NCBI GenBank assembly: GCA_025455005.1
Contig: JALONH010000032.1
Location: 1-36,392 of the forward strand
Reading direction: 5' to 3'
DNA from: Cytophagaceae bacterium
GTDB lineage: Bacteria > Bacteroidota > Bacteroidia > Cytophagales > Cytophagaceae
DNA: 36,392 nt
Shown here: one piece after another, positions 7,453 through 15,691 of the stretch
How positions within the stretch are numbered: the first letter of the stretch is position 1
Layout: each line of letters starts with the position of its first letter
Made by a program: the position numbers and the translations under genes
Notes under the pieces: model-generated
What the model saw: only the letters and a program-made list of their open reading frames with translations
What the model was told of the DNA's origin: nothing
The model's database searches: none

Positions 7453-9858
7453 ATGATACGATTTCTATATAGTTTTATCCTGTTCAGTTTCGCTACTATC
7501 GCATGTGCGCAGGGAACACAAATCCTTAGAGGTACAGTAAGTGAACTGGAATCCGGTGTCACGCTGCCGGGTGTAGTAGTAGCGGTAACGAGTGTAACGC
7601 CGGTTCGCTCTACTACTACCGATATTAACGGTGCTTTTCTAATCAATCAAATTCCGATTGGACGGCATACTGTAGTCATCCGCTCTATCGGTTATCATGA
7701 TAAGGTTATAGAAGAAGTGTTACTAGTACAAGGGAAAGAAACTGTTTTACAAATTGTTTTAGAGCCGAAAATAGAGACAACAGAAGCTGTAGTCATTACG
7801 GCTGAAGGGGGCAAACAAGAACCGTTAAACGATATGGCTATGACATCAGCCCGGCAATTCACCGTCGAAGAAACGAATCGATATGCCGGATCGTTGAATG
7901 ATCCCTCACGAATGGCAGCCAATTATGCCGGAGTAAGTGGCGCAAATGATGGAAGAAACGATATCATCATTAGAGGAAATTCTCCTTTAGGATTATTATG
8001 GAGAATTGATGGTTTACCTATTCCCAATCCGAATCACTTTGGAGCCTCGGGTTCTACGGGAGGTCCGGTCACTATGTTAAATAATAATCAACTCGCCAAC
8101 TCCGATTTTTTTACCGGTGCCTTTCCTGCTGAATATGGAAATGCATTATCCGGAGCCTTTGATTTAAATTTACGATATGGTAATAATAGAAAAAGAGAAT
8201 ACTTAGGTCAGATTGGCTTTAATGGATTTGAGTTTGGAATGGAAGGTCCAATGGGAAAGCAAGTGAAGAACGATAGTGTTCTGCAATCCAATAAAGCGTC
8301 TTATTTATTCAACTATCGATATTCTACGTTAGGTTTTTTTCAACTTATCGGCTTGCAATTTGGTACCGGAGCAGCGGTACCCCAATACCAAGATGCCAGT
8401 TTGCGCTTGCATATACCGACAAAAAAACATGGAACGTTTAATGTATTCGCTATAGGTGGACTCAGCTATATCGAACTTTTAGACAGCAAAAAAGACACTA
8501 CCAAAAACCAAACGGATTTATATGGTAATGGAGGGTATGATATTTATTTTCGTTCTAATACCGGTATGATGGGTGTAACGCATAAGTATTACTATAACAA
8601 CAAAATATATCATACCATCGGACTTTCCCTTTCCGGTCAATATAACGCCATCATCAATGATTCTTTAAATGCAGCCGATCGTTCCATTGTATTAGATAAT
8701 TTTGAAGGTACACGGCGAGAAGGGAGACAAACCGTCACATTACAATTGCATCAAAAATTCAGTGCTCGAAGTCATTTGCATTATGGTGTATACCTAACCC
8801 GAATAGGATTTAACATTCAGGATCAATTATACGATTACTCCATCAACCAATGGTACAACATACGCTCGGGCAATGGTTCCGCCATCATTAGCGAAGGGTT
8901 TATACAATGGAAATACAAACTATCCGATCGATGGTCTACTTATGCCGGAGTCCATGCCCAGCAGTTGTCGCTCAACCAACAAGTGGTTGCAGAACCTCGA
9001 GTTGGGACACAATACAAATTGGGGAAAAAACAGACTCTTTCTGCCAGTGCCGGTTGGCATAGCCAAACACAACCTATACTAGTTTATTTTACACAGACGC
9101 GTCTTGCAGATGGTAGTTTCCAAGAAACAAACAAAGACCTAAACTTTACGCGTGCCTTTCATTTAGTGGGAGGCTATCAAGTGATGGCGGGTAAATATAC
9201 CCGAATCAAGGCTGAGGCATATTATCAATATTTGTTTGATGTGCCGGTAGAACAACGGTCTTCTTCATTTTCCTTATTGAACGCCGGTGCAGACTTCGTT
9301 ATTCCTTTGAACGATAGTTTAGTTAATACCGGTAAAGGAAGAAACTATGGGATAGAATGTACAGTGGAACGTTATTTACATAATGGCTTTTATGGGCTTA
9401 GTACCTTATCTTTGTTTCAATCGAAATATACCGGTAGCAACGGAGAAGAATACAACACTGCATTTAATGGTAATTTTGTTTGGAATGTTTTAGCAGGGAA
9501 AGAGTTTAAATTAAACAGTCGTTCGGTTTTAGCACTAGATATAAAAACTACACTTGCCGGTGGAAGACGTTATAACCCAATAGATGTGGCTGCAACACAA
9601 GCGGCAGGCACTATAGAATACGATTTAAGCAGACCGTTTGAAAGACAATATGACAATTACTTTAGAACAGATATAAAAGTAGAATATAGACGCGCATCTA
9701 AATCCGGCACCTTTACTCAAGCGTTTAGTATCAATGTGCAAAATGTTACCAATCATAAAAATATATTTGCACAAACCTATGATTTCAGTACACAACAAGT
9801 CATCAACACCTATCAATTAGGGTTTATGCCAATACCACAGTATAAAATTTTATTTTAA
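7453..9858 (+). CDS. TonB-dependent outer membrane receptor with carboxypeptidase-regulatory-like domain
   Basis: An 801-residue outer membrane protein. The start at 7453 gives a clean signal peptide (MIRFLYSFILFSFATIACAQ); the in-frame ATG at 7417 precedes the promoter box and would spoil it. Residues 21-105 are a carboxypeptidase-regulatory-like beta sandwich (LRGTVSELESGVTLPGVVV, then GYHDKVIEEVLL). Residues about 110-235 form the plug (IIIRGNSPLGLLWRIDGLPI, then AFPAEYGNALSGAFDLNLR). The rest alternates aromatic beta strands of a barrel and ends in QYKILF, a typical terminal phenylalanine. Such receptors use TonB energy to import siderophores, glycans or other large ligands. No SusD-type partner is adjacent, so the substrate is unknown. 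The gene is followed after 11 nt by a histidine kinase and then a LytTR regulator, which suggests a shared regulatory circuit. Confidence 0.9.
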   Translation: MIRFLYSFILFSFATIACAQGTQILRGTVSELESGVTLPGVVVAVTSVTPVRSTTTDINGAFLINQIPIGRHTVVIRSIGYHDKVIEEVLLVQGKETVLQIVLEPKIETTEAVVITAEGGKQEPLNDMAMTSARQFTVEETNRYAGSLNDPSRMAANYAGVSGANDGRNDIIIRGNSPLGLLWRIDGLPIPNPNHFGASGSTGGPVTMLNNNQLANSDFFTGAFPAEYGNALSGAFDLNLRYGNNRKREYLGQIGFNGFEFGMEGPMGKQVKNDSVLQSNKASYLFNYRYSTLGFFQLIGLQFGTGAAVPQYQDASLRLHIPTKKHGTFNVFAIGGLSYIELLDSKKDTTKNQTDLYGNGGYDIYFRSNTGMMGVTHKYYYNNKIYHTIGLSLSGQYNAIINDSLNAADRSIVLDNFEGTRREGRQTVTLQLHQKFSARSHLHYGVYLTRIGFNIQDQLYDYSINQWYNIRSGNGSAIISEGFIQWKYKLSDRWSTYAGVHAQQLSLNQQVVAEPRVGTQYKLGKKQTLSASAGWHSQTQPILVYFTQTRLADGSFQETNKDLNFTRAFHLVGGYQVMAGKYTRIKAEAYYQYLFDVPVEQRSSSFSLLNAGADFVIPLNDSLVNTGKGRNYGIECTVERYLHNGFYGLSTLSLFQSKYTGSNGEEYNTAFNGNFVWNVLAGKEFKLNSRSVLALDIKTTLAGGRRYNPIDVAATQAAGTIEYDLSRPFERQYDNYFRTDIKVEYRRASKSGTFTQAFSINVQNVTNHKNIFAQTYDFSTQQVINTYQLGFMPIPQYKILF

Positions 9859-9869
9859 ACCAATGCGCT

Positions 9870-10904
9870 ATGGGGAAAGTATTGTATAAGGGAATAAGTG
9901 AAGAAAACGTTCAATGGCTGGGTATACCTATACTCAGCCTCATCATTATGTCTACATCAGACGATCCCAGATGTCATGGAGGTTGGACTAATTGGATTGG
10001 CGGTTATATGATTGTGACAGTGTATACCGGACTATTATGGATTGGAAATGCCTTAATCTTTTATAAACTAAAACAAAAATATAGAAGTATTGAAGAGACG
10101 TCGAAACGTATTATAGGTATCTTATTCTATTCTGCCATCTACACCTTGAGTGTCTTTCATATTCTTCACTTTGCCTTTTCCTATCGATTAACCGGTGGTT
10201 GGAGTTGGGAATTTTATAGTACAGACTTGAGGACAACTTTAGTCGCTACCATCATCGTAACCTTTATGTATGAATCGCGGCATTTTTTTAAAGAATGGAA
10301 TAAAAGTAAAATGATAGCTGAACAACTTCGGTACGAAACCACACAAGCGCAATTAAGCAATTTACAAAATCAAGTTAACCCTCATTTTTTATTTAATACT
10401 TTAAACACTTTATCTTCACTGATTCATGAGGACAATACCATTGCCTTAGATTTTGTACATCATATGTCGCATGTCTATCGCTATGTATTAAAGTCGCAAG
10501 AAAAACAATTGGTTACCTTAGCTGAGGAATTACAATTTGCCGAATCATTTATTCATTTATTAAAAGCGCGCTATAGAGATACGTTGCACATTCATTTTGC
10601 TATTTCAGTAGATGAACATTCGGTTGGATTACCCCCTGCTTCTTTACAGATTCTTTTAGAAAATGTAATTAAGCATAATAGTATATCAAAAGATCAGCCT
10701 TTAGATGTTCAAGTGTATACAAAAGAAGGCTTTATTTATATGATACACGATAGGCATCCCAAACTTGAGCCGGAGCCTACCTCCGGTACCGGATTAGCTA
10801 ATATTAAAAAACGATATAATTTATTAGGAGCTATGGAGCCAATAATAGAATCGACAGAAAACCATTTCTTAGTAGCCATCCCATTAATCGATATAGATGT
10901 ATGA
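9870..10904 (+). CDS. LytS-family sensor histidine kinase
   Basis: A 344-residue inner-membrane kinase. The first 140 residues contain about four transmembrane helices (for example around 17-28, 42-65, 81-103 and 122-136) with short loops and no recognisable periplasmic sensor domain. A coiled-coil-like linker leads to the His_kinase domain (PF06580 type): QNQVNPHFLFNTLNTL contains the phospho-acceptor H172. The ATP-binding part shows ASLQILLENVIKHNS (N box) and GTGLANIKKRY (G box). These kinases phosphorylate LytTR response regulators. The next gene overlaps by 4 nt (ATGA) and encodes exactly that, so the pair is translationally coupled. It follows the TonB receptor by 11 nt. The signal may be membrane state or receptor status; this is inference. 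Confidence 0.92.
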   Translation: MGKVLYKGISEENVQWLGIPILSLIIMSTSDDPRCHGGWTNWIGGYMIVTVYTGLLWIGNALIFYKLKQKYRSIEETSKRIIGILFYSAIYTLSVFHILHFAFSYRLTGGWSWEFYSTDLRTTLVATIIVTFMYESRHFFKEWNKSKMIAEQLRYETTQAQLSNLQNQVNPHFLFNTLNTLSSLIHEDNTIALDFVHHMSHVYRYVLKSQEKQLVTLAEELQFAESFIHLLKARYRDTLHIHFAISVDEHSVGLPPASLQILLENVIKHNSISKDQPLDVQVYTKEGFIYMIHDRHPKLEPEPTSGTGLANIKKRYNLLGAMEPIIESTENHFLVAIPLIDIDV

Positions 10905-11665
10905 AAGCCTTGATAATAGAAGATGAATTACCGGCTGTCGAAAAACTAGAGCGAATGTTACGGTCAATAGAACCGAATGTAGACATTGTGGATCGATTAG
11001 ATAAAGTCGTTCGATCAATTGAATGGTTGAAACATAATGCAATGCCGGATATTATTTTTATGGATATACATTTAGCCGATGGAGAAAGCTTTTTAATATT
11101 AAAAGAAGTGACGGTTACTTGTCCTATCATTTTTATTACGGCATATGACCATTATGCCATACAAGCCTTTAAGTTTAACAGTATTGACTATTTACTTAAA
11201 CCGATAACAAAAGAACAATTACAACAATCCATAGAAAAATATAAGCGATGGCAATCGACAAATCTACCGGTATACGATCAATTGGTTGAACTCGTAGACA
11301 ACTTTAAAAAAGGAATACCTACTTACAAACAACGTTTTTTGGTAAAACAAGGCGAACGATTAATCCCTATAGTTGAGTCGAACATTGTGTATTTTATGGC
11401 AGAAGAAAAGTATGTTGTTTTATATACCGAAAAAGAACAATACATAGTAGATTATACTTTGGAAGAATTAGAGCATTTAGTAGACCCGCAATATTTCTTT
11501 CGACTAAACAGACAATGTATAGTGCGTATTCAATCGGTTCAAAAATTAACGCCTCATTTTAATGGGAAATGGAAAATTCAATTGGCCCCGGAACGAAAAA
11601 TAACAGAAGAATTATACGTTAGTAAAGAACGGGCCGGTAAGTTTAAGGAATGGCTCGATCGATAG
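10901..11665 (+). CDS. LytTR-family response regulator
   Basis: This 254-residue cytoplasmic regulator has an N-terminal receiver domain (residues 1-125) with acidic E7/D8, phospho-acceptor D55 in IIFMDIHLADG, ITAYD and the conserved LLKP lysine. The C-terminal LytTR DNA-binding domain (about 145-250) starts at RFLVKQGERLIPI and includes YFMAEEKYVVLYT, FFRLNRQCIV and a terminal region with VSKERAGKFKEWL. It is the partner of the upstream LytS-type kinase, whose gene it overlaps by 4 nt. LytTR proteins bind direct repeats upstream of target genes; likely targets include this operon or surface and secreted-protein genes, but no site could be identified by eye. No terminator is obvious between it and the convergent gene at 11704. 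Confidence 0.93.
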   Translation: MKALIIEDELPAVEKLERMLRSIEPNVDIVDRLDKVVRSIEWLKHNAMPDIIFMDIHLADGESFLILKEVTVTCPIIFITAYDHYAIQAFKFNSIDYLLKPITKEQLQQSIEKYKRWQSTNLPVYDQLVELVDNFKKGIPTYKQRFLVKQGERLIPIVESNIVYFMAEEKYVVLYTEKEQYIVDYTLEELEHLVDPQYFFRLNRQCIVRIQSVQKLTPHFNGKWKIQLAPERKITEELYVSKERAGKFKEWLDR

Positions 11666-11703
11666 CATATCTTTATTGTAGTAATATAGTCTATTGATTT
11701 AAT

Positions 11704-12426
11704 TTATTCAATAACTAATTTTTCGTTGGCAATTTCTCCACCAAGCAATCCAAAACGAAGTATATAAACACCTGGACTTAACGTTTGCAGTTGGAATGAT
11801 GTCGGATTGAACTTAACTGTATAAAGTAATGAACCACTTGAATTCATTACACTAACTGTTAATATTTTATTTAATTTATCTTCTATAGTCAGGTTATTTC
11901 CAACACAAGGATTAGGGAATACAGATATTCCTAATTGTTTGATTGATACAATTGATGCAGTAGGACTTGCAGCATCTACTGTTATATTAATCCTAAAAGA
12001 AGACAATATTGATCCATTAACGTTATTTATCAATTCTACATCCTCGGAGAATGCCCCAACCATATTAGGATACGGGCTAAATTGAAATTCAATATTGGAG
12101 GTAGTACCATTACTGTAAAATATTCTTGATCTTCTTAGATCGGCTCCTTGAACAAACATAACTCTAGGAGTATCAACAGTTGTAAACGTATTAGATGGCT
12201 GTTGCCTTACTGCTGTTGGCTTTCTCAACGTTACTGATTCACCATTACCTAATCCGCTAAGTGTAATAAAAAAAGTAAAGGTTACAGGCGAAGCACCCTG
12301 AGCAATAACAATGCCCTCTTCAAATGAATTTGTACTAATAGAACCTGTAACGTTTGCTAAAGAAATTTTAATACTTAAAAATGAAAACGTTAAAATTAAT
12401 AAGTAGTTTAAAGTAGAAAAGGACAT
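11704..12426 (-). CDS. Small secreted protein with T9SS type A sorting domain
   Basis: A 240-residue exported protein. The N-terminus is hydrophobic (LNYLLILTFSFLSIKISLA) and acts as a signal peptide. Residues about 26-155 form a single beta-sandwich-like domain of unknown family (SFEEGIVIAQGASPVTFTFF, then FSPYPNMVGAFSEDVEL), somewhat like the repeating-strand pattern of spore-coat U or pilin-type modules, though I do not assign it. Residues about 165-240 are a T9SS C-terminal domain: GISVFPNPCVGNNLTIED, MNSSGSLLYTV, SPGVYILRFG and terminal EKLVIE. It should be secreted to the cell surface or medium. It stands alone, convergent with the LytS/LytTR operon and divergent from 12602. No catalytic residues seen. 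Confidence 0.8.
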   Translation of the reverse strand: MSFSTLNYLLILTFSFLSIKISLANVTGSISTNSFEEGIVIAQGASPVTFTFFITLSGLGNGESVTLRKPTAVRQQPSNTFTTVDTPRVMFVQGADLRRSRIFYSNGTTSNIEFQFSPYPNMVGAFSEDVELINNVNGSILSSFRINITVDAASPTASIVSIKQLGISVFPNPCVGNNLTIEDKLNKILTVSVMNSSGSLLYTVKFNPTSFQLQTLSPGVYILRFGLLGGEIANEKLVIE

Positions 12427-12601
12427 AACACATTTGTTGATAAAGTTGAAACTACTTAAAATTTTACATTTTTAAAAATTATTTTAGATAAAGAAGTATT
12501 TAAAATAGAGAAAATCAACAATAGCCTATTTATCCCTTACTAAATTTTAAGATTTGATATCTTTATTCTCTATATTTAAATAAATTCAAATGTATTAAAA
12601 A

Positions 12602-12715
12602 ATGAAACATCACATAAGAGGAACCTTCTATCTTGTTTGTTCATTATTTTTTATAGCTGCAAAACCCTTTTCTACTTCAATTGGAATATCAACAATTCGA
12701 CAAATAAAGTCTTAA
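12602..12715 (+). CDS. 37-residue signal-peptide mini-ORF, possible 5' remnant of broken gene
   Basis: ATG 12602 to TAA 12715 encodes 37 residues: a basic start (MKHHIRG), a hydrophobic stretch (FYLVCSLFFIAA) and a short polar end (TIRQIKS). It looks like a lone signal peptide. It ends 4 nt before the next ATG, which opens the C-terminal amidohydrolase fragment in another reading frame. The simplest reading is that it is the surviving 5' end of an exported M20-type enzyme whose middle was deleted. It could also be a leader peptide coupled to the downstream genes. Confidence 0.4.
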   Translation: MKHHIRGTFYLVCSLFFIAAKPFSTSIGISTIRQIKS

Positions 12716-12719
12716 GCCT

Positions 12720-13109
12720 ATGCAGATAGCTGTAGCGAATCAACTTCCGGAATCGATGTACCCTACTCTTACCTACAAACAATATGTGACACCTTTAAAA
12801 TACAATGAGGCGTTAGTAAATAAGAGTACACCTGCAGTAGAGTTACTTATGGGACCCGGACATAATATGATGCATCCTCCGGTTATGGAATCTAAAAATT
12901 TTGATCATTTAGTTAAAAGCCATCCTGATATAGCCAATGATTATATCTTATTTGGCGTTGCCCATCCGGTTGTATTTAAAAAAGCATTAGAACAAGGAAA
13001 AGTGCTTCCCTTTAGTAATCACAATGGAAACTTTGAAGTTGATCTATTTGCCATACCAATAGGTACTGCATTTGGAGCAACAGCTTTAGTTCAAGCGTTT
13101 CAACGGTAA
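12720..13109 (+). pseudogene. C-terminal remnant of M20-type amidohydrolase/peptidase
   Basis: This 129-residue open frame looks like only the last quarter of an M20 metallo-amidohydrolase. Matching features are a YNEALVNKSTPAVE segment typical of the end of the lid domain, PPVMESKNFDHLV where active enzymes have a (V/T)-x-(S/A)-E-D-F motif, a hydrophobic strand (DYILFGVA), then SNHNGNFEVDLFAIPIG containing the last metal-ligand histidine position. All other metal ligands and the catalytic Glu, which lie in the first 200 residues of a roughly 400-residue enzyme, are absent. An in-frame stop at 12705-12707 closes it upstream. It is unlikely to be active. Its stop lies 3 nt before the permease start, so it may persist for coupling. 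Family assignment is from remembered motifs, not a search. Confidence 0.55.
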
Positions 13110-13112
13110 GTA

Positions 13113-14513
13113 ATGGCTGTTTTCTTTAGCATATTCCTTTTATTAGTCGGAACTTTTATTTTAAAACAAACTAAAATAGGAGCATTAGCAGCCGTTTCAT
13201 TTTATATTTTTTACCTCAACCACCAATCCAAATGGTCGCTCGATTCTTGGATTTCGATTGCGGATGGGTTTATCATCACATTAGAACTCTCTTTATTATT
13301 GTTTAGTGCCTTATACTTTTATGAGTCCCTTCAACGTAATCATAAGCTTTCTTTTCTTAACCATTTTAGTAATAATCCACCCAGTGCAATTTTTTTACTG
13401 ATTAGTTTTAGTTTTTTCTTTGGCTCCTTCTTTGAAGGTATTGCGGGTTTTGGATTGCCTGCCATGTTATTAATCCCAATGTTAGTTAGTCTTGGATTCA
13501 GTCCTATATCTGCCGTAACCTGCTCTTTATTGGGTACGTGTTTAGCTGTATGTTTTGGGGCTTTAGGAACACCTCTTAAAATAGGATTAGGTATTGAACA
13601 ACCTAATGCCATTACAGAAATATTGTTAATTCCTTTGTCTATTTTGCTTCTTCTACATCCTCTAGTAATAACTTTAGTTTACGCTTATGTAGAAAAGGTT
13701 CGGGTTAATTGGAAAAAGGAAGGTATTTATGTTTTTAGTGCAGGCATTCTTTTTTTACCTTTCTTATATATAACGTCTATCTTTAGTATAGAATTTCCTT
13801 CTGTAGTAGCAGGTGGCATGGGCCTAGTTATATATTTGTTACTTTTCCATATATCCTTGCGACAACTACCTTTTCTATTTTGGATTAAATCGTTTGCTCC
13901 ATTTATACTACTTATAGTATTACTTTTGATAAGCAAACCTTTGCTTCAACATATAGCCGTATCCCTTCATCCATCTGTTCGTTCCATTCAAGCTTATCAA
14001 CCCGGGATTATTTTCTTAATAACAATTGGGGTATTGTTTTTTTATGAAAAAATGAATCAACGAGCATTCGAACAATCATCCATAGGAATCGTCGTTTGGA
14101 AAAAAATTCAATCGCCTGTGTTGAGTATAGCAGCTATGGTATGTTTAGCACAATTGATTAAACATGATTTAAGTCAAATCCTGCAGTATGGGATGAACGA
14201 AATCGATGAAAGCAATAGCACCTATTTGTATCCTGCCTTAGGTATGATAGGCTCTTTCATTACCGGTAGCGCCACAATGTCTAATGTCTTAATGCGAGAT
14301 GTAATTCAAGATACTAGCCATGCTTATGCTTGGAACACAGCATTACTGCATGTTGGTAGTGCGCTTGGGAATATTATTTCATTACAAAATATAGTGATGG
14401 CGTGTTCTGTACTGAGTGTACGGATAGAAGAAAAATCAGTATTATCCATTCTATTTCCTATATTATTCTTTTTTTACTTCATACTTTTTCTTGTTAGTTC
14501 GATCTACTTTTAG
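13113..14513 (+). CDS. LctP-family (L-lactate/glycolate permease-like) membrane transporter
   Basis: A 466-residue polytopic inner membrane protein with about 12-13 hydrophobic helices. The core signature of the LctP lactate permease family is visible: FFEGIAGFGLPAMLLIPMLV followed by LGTCLAVCFGALGTP in the first third, and the related half GMIGSFITGSATMSNVLMRD near the C-terminus, the two pseudo-repeats that line the transport path. It is shorter than the 550-residue Escherichia coli LldP. Likely substrate is lactate, glycolate or a similar 2-hydroxy acid taken up with protons, but specificity cannot be read from sequence. The start codon lies 3 nt after the amidohydrolase fragment, so the two are co-transcribed. 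No lactate dehydrogenase gene is adjacent. Confidence 0.82.
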   Translation: MAVFFSIFLLLVGTFILKQTKIGALAAVSFYIFYLNHQSKWSLDSWISIADGFIITLELSLLLFSALYFYESLQRNHKLSFLNHFSNNPPSAIFLLISFSFFFGSFFEGIAGFGLPAMLLIPMLVSLGFSPISAVTCSLLGTCLAVCFGALGTPLKIGLGIEQPNAITEILLIPLSILLLLHPLVITLVYAYVEKVRVNWKKEGIYVFSAGILFLPFLYITSIFSIEFPSVVAGGMGLVIYLLLFHISLRQLPFLFWIKSFAPFILLIVLLLISKPLLQHIAVSLHPSVRSIQAYQPGIIFLITIGVLFFYEKMNQRAFEQSSIGIVVWKKIQSPVLSIAAMVCLAQLIKHDLSQILQYGMNEIDESNSTYLYPALGMIGSFITGSATMSNVLMRDVIQDTSHAYAWNTALLHVGSALGNIISLQNIVMACSVLSVRIEEKSVLSILFPILFFFYFILFLVSSIYF

Positions 14514-14542
14514 CTTCAGAATATCTTCAGCATTTCTCCTCA

Positions 14543-14570
14543 TTTGCTACAGATTACCGTTGTAGTTTTG
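14543..14570 (+). promoter_or_regulatory. Bacteroidota promoter: TTTG (-33) and TAGTTTTG (-7)
   Basis: TTTG at 14543-14546 and TAGTTTTG at 14563-14570 are separated by 16 nt, near the usual spacing for Bacteroidota sigma factor promoters. The -7 box is a perfect TAnnTTTG and lies 22 nt before the ATG of the His-rich small protein. It is the most complete promoter seen in the window. Confidence 0.65.
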
Positions 14571-14592
14571 TTTTAATTAAACGACATAAACT

Positions 14593-14757
14593 ATGAAAAA
14601 GCTCTTCATTATTGTATTTGCCATGCTTACCTGGATAGGTATTAGCGTTGCAGGAAATAAACCGCACGGACATACCAGCTATGTACGGCATCAAAAACAC
14701 CATCACTCAAAGGTATACCATCCTTCCCATCGGATTAATCCGGCGTACCAAAATTAA
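14593..14757 (+). CDS. Small His-rich exported protein (54 residues)
   Basis: ATG 14593 to TAA 14757 encodes 54 residues: a classic signal peptide (MKKLFIIVFAMLTWIGISVAG) followed by a mature part of about 34 residues with 8 histidines, several Lys/Arg and three Tyr (HGHTSYVRHQKHHHSKVYHP). It has its own promoter (14543-14570) and is followed by a hairpin terminator, so it is a complete monocistronic unit. The His cluster suggests binding of divalent metal ions (Ni, Cu, Zn) in the periplasm or outside, or simply a basic envelope peptide; this is inference. No family recognised. Its small size means it is easily missed in automatic annotation. Confidence 0.75.
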   Translation: MKKLFIIVFAMLTWIGISVAGNKPHGHTSYVRHQKHHHSKVYHPSHRINPAYQN

Positions 14758-14784
14758 TTTGTTGTTTATTTGTTGGTAGGTACT

Positions 14785-14812
14785 AAAGGTACTCTATGAT
14801 TGGAGTGCCTTT
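14785..14812. terminator. Convergent hairpin terminator
   Basis: AAAGGTACTC (14785-14794) pairs with GAGTGCCTTT (14803-14812), 10 bp with one G-T wobble, and is followed by TTATTTT on the plus strand. It closes the His-rich gene and ends 3 nt from the stop of the convergent epimerase gene, so it may serve both. Confidence 0.65.
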
Positions 14813-14815
14813 ATT

Positions 14816-15691
14816 TTAAAAAATATCGATTGTAAAAGAAAACGATTCGTTTGCTTTCGGTAGTAACGAACGAATACCCTCTTTCTCTTCTAATTTACCG
14901 GAGGAGGACACGCTGTCTGCAACTCCCATCCATGGCTCTAAACAAATAAAGGGGCCTGGTTTGGACCATATACCGAACCAAGGATATTGAGTAAATGTAA
15001 ACTCGACACCATGCTGATGTCGTTTAGATTCCAAACGAATACATTCGGACTTGATACCCTGAAGTACTATAGCATCTTTTACCTCAAATAATGTAGCATC
15101 GAGTGGTAAGGTCCGTCCATCTTCCCTTAATTTTACTCTTTCTTTTTGCGTACTTCTCAATCCGTTTTCTAATAATACACGATCGAGTACTTCTGTTGTA
15201 TTAAATACTAATTGATAATCGGTAAAGCGCTCTCCTTCCAATAAAGGACAAGTAAACCCCGGATGCGCTCCTATGGAATAAAACATCACTTCCTTTTCTT
15301 CCAGATTAACAACTTTGTAGGTTGTAATGACTTTTTGTTTTTCAATCTGATACTGAATTTGCAGTTCAAACTGAAAAGGATATACAGACAATGTAGTGGC
15401 GTCTGCTTTCAAGGATAATACAATTTCATTTTCTGTGAGCTGTATCAAAGAAAATGATTGATCACGCGCAAACCCATGTTGGGGCAACGTATAGGTCACC
15501 CCTTTATAAACATACCGGTTATCTTTTAGCTTCCCTACTATGGGAAAAAGCACAGGTGCTTTTCTTCCCCATACAGCGGCGTCTCCGGACCATAGATAAT
15601 GTATTCCAAATGGTTTAAAATAGATTTCTGTTAATTCTGCGCCTAAGGCTGTGATGCCGATGCGTAAATATTCATTTTCTAAAATCCACAT
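14816..15691 (-). CDS. Aldose 1-epimerase family protein (LacX/galactose-mutarotase-like)
   Basis: This 291-residue cytoplasmic protein has the galactose mutarotase-like beta-sandwich fold pattern. Key motifs are LGAELTEIY near the start, YLWSGDAAVWGRKAPVLFPI, LPQHGFARDQ with the conserved His (residue near 73), and YSIGAHPGFTCPL with the second catalytic-type His near residue 143. PGPFICLEPWMGVAD near the C-terminus carries the expected acidic residue. It belongs to the LacX-like subgroup, which interconverts alpha and beta anomers of aldoses; the exact sugar is unknown. Its ATG overlaps the TerC stop by one base (TAATG), so it is translationally coupled and last in a five-gene minus-strand run. 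Confidence 0.85.
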   Translation of the reverse strand: MWILENEYLRIGITALGAELTEIYFKPFGIHYLWSGDAAVWGRKAPVLFPIVGKLKDNRYVYKGVTYTLPQHGFARDQSFSLIQLTENEIVLSLKADATTLSVYPFQFELQIQYQIEKQKVITTYKVVNLEEKEVMFYSIGAHPGFTCPLLEGERFTDYQLVFNTTEVLDRVLLENGLRSTQKERVKLREDGRTLPLDATLFEVKDAIVLQGIKSECIRLESKRHQHGVEFTFTQYPWFGIWSKPGPFICLEPWMGVADSVSSSGKLEEKEGIRSLLPKANESFSFTIDIF

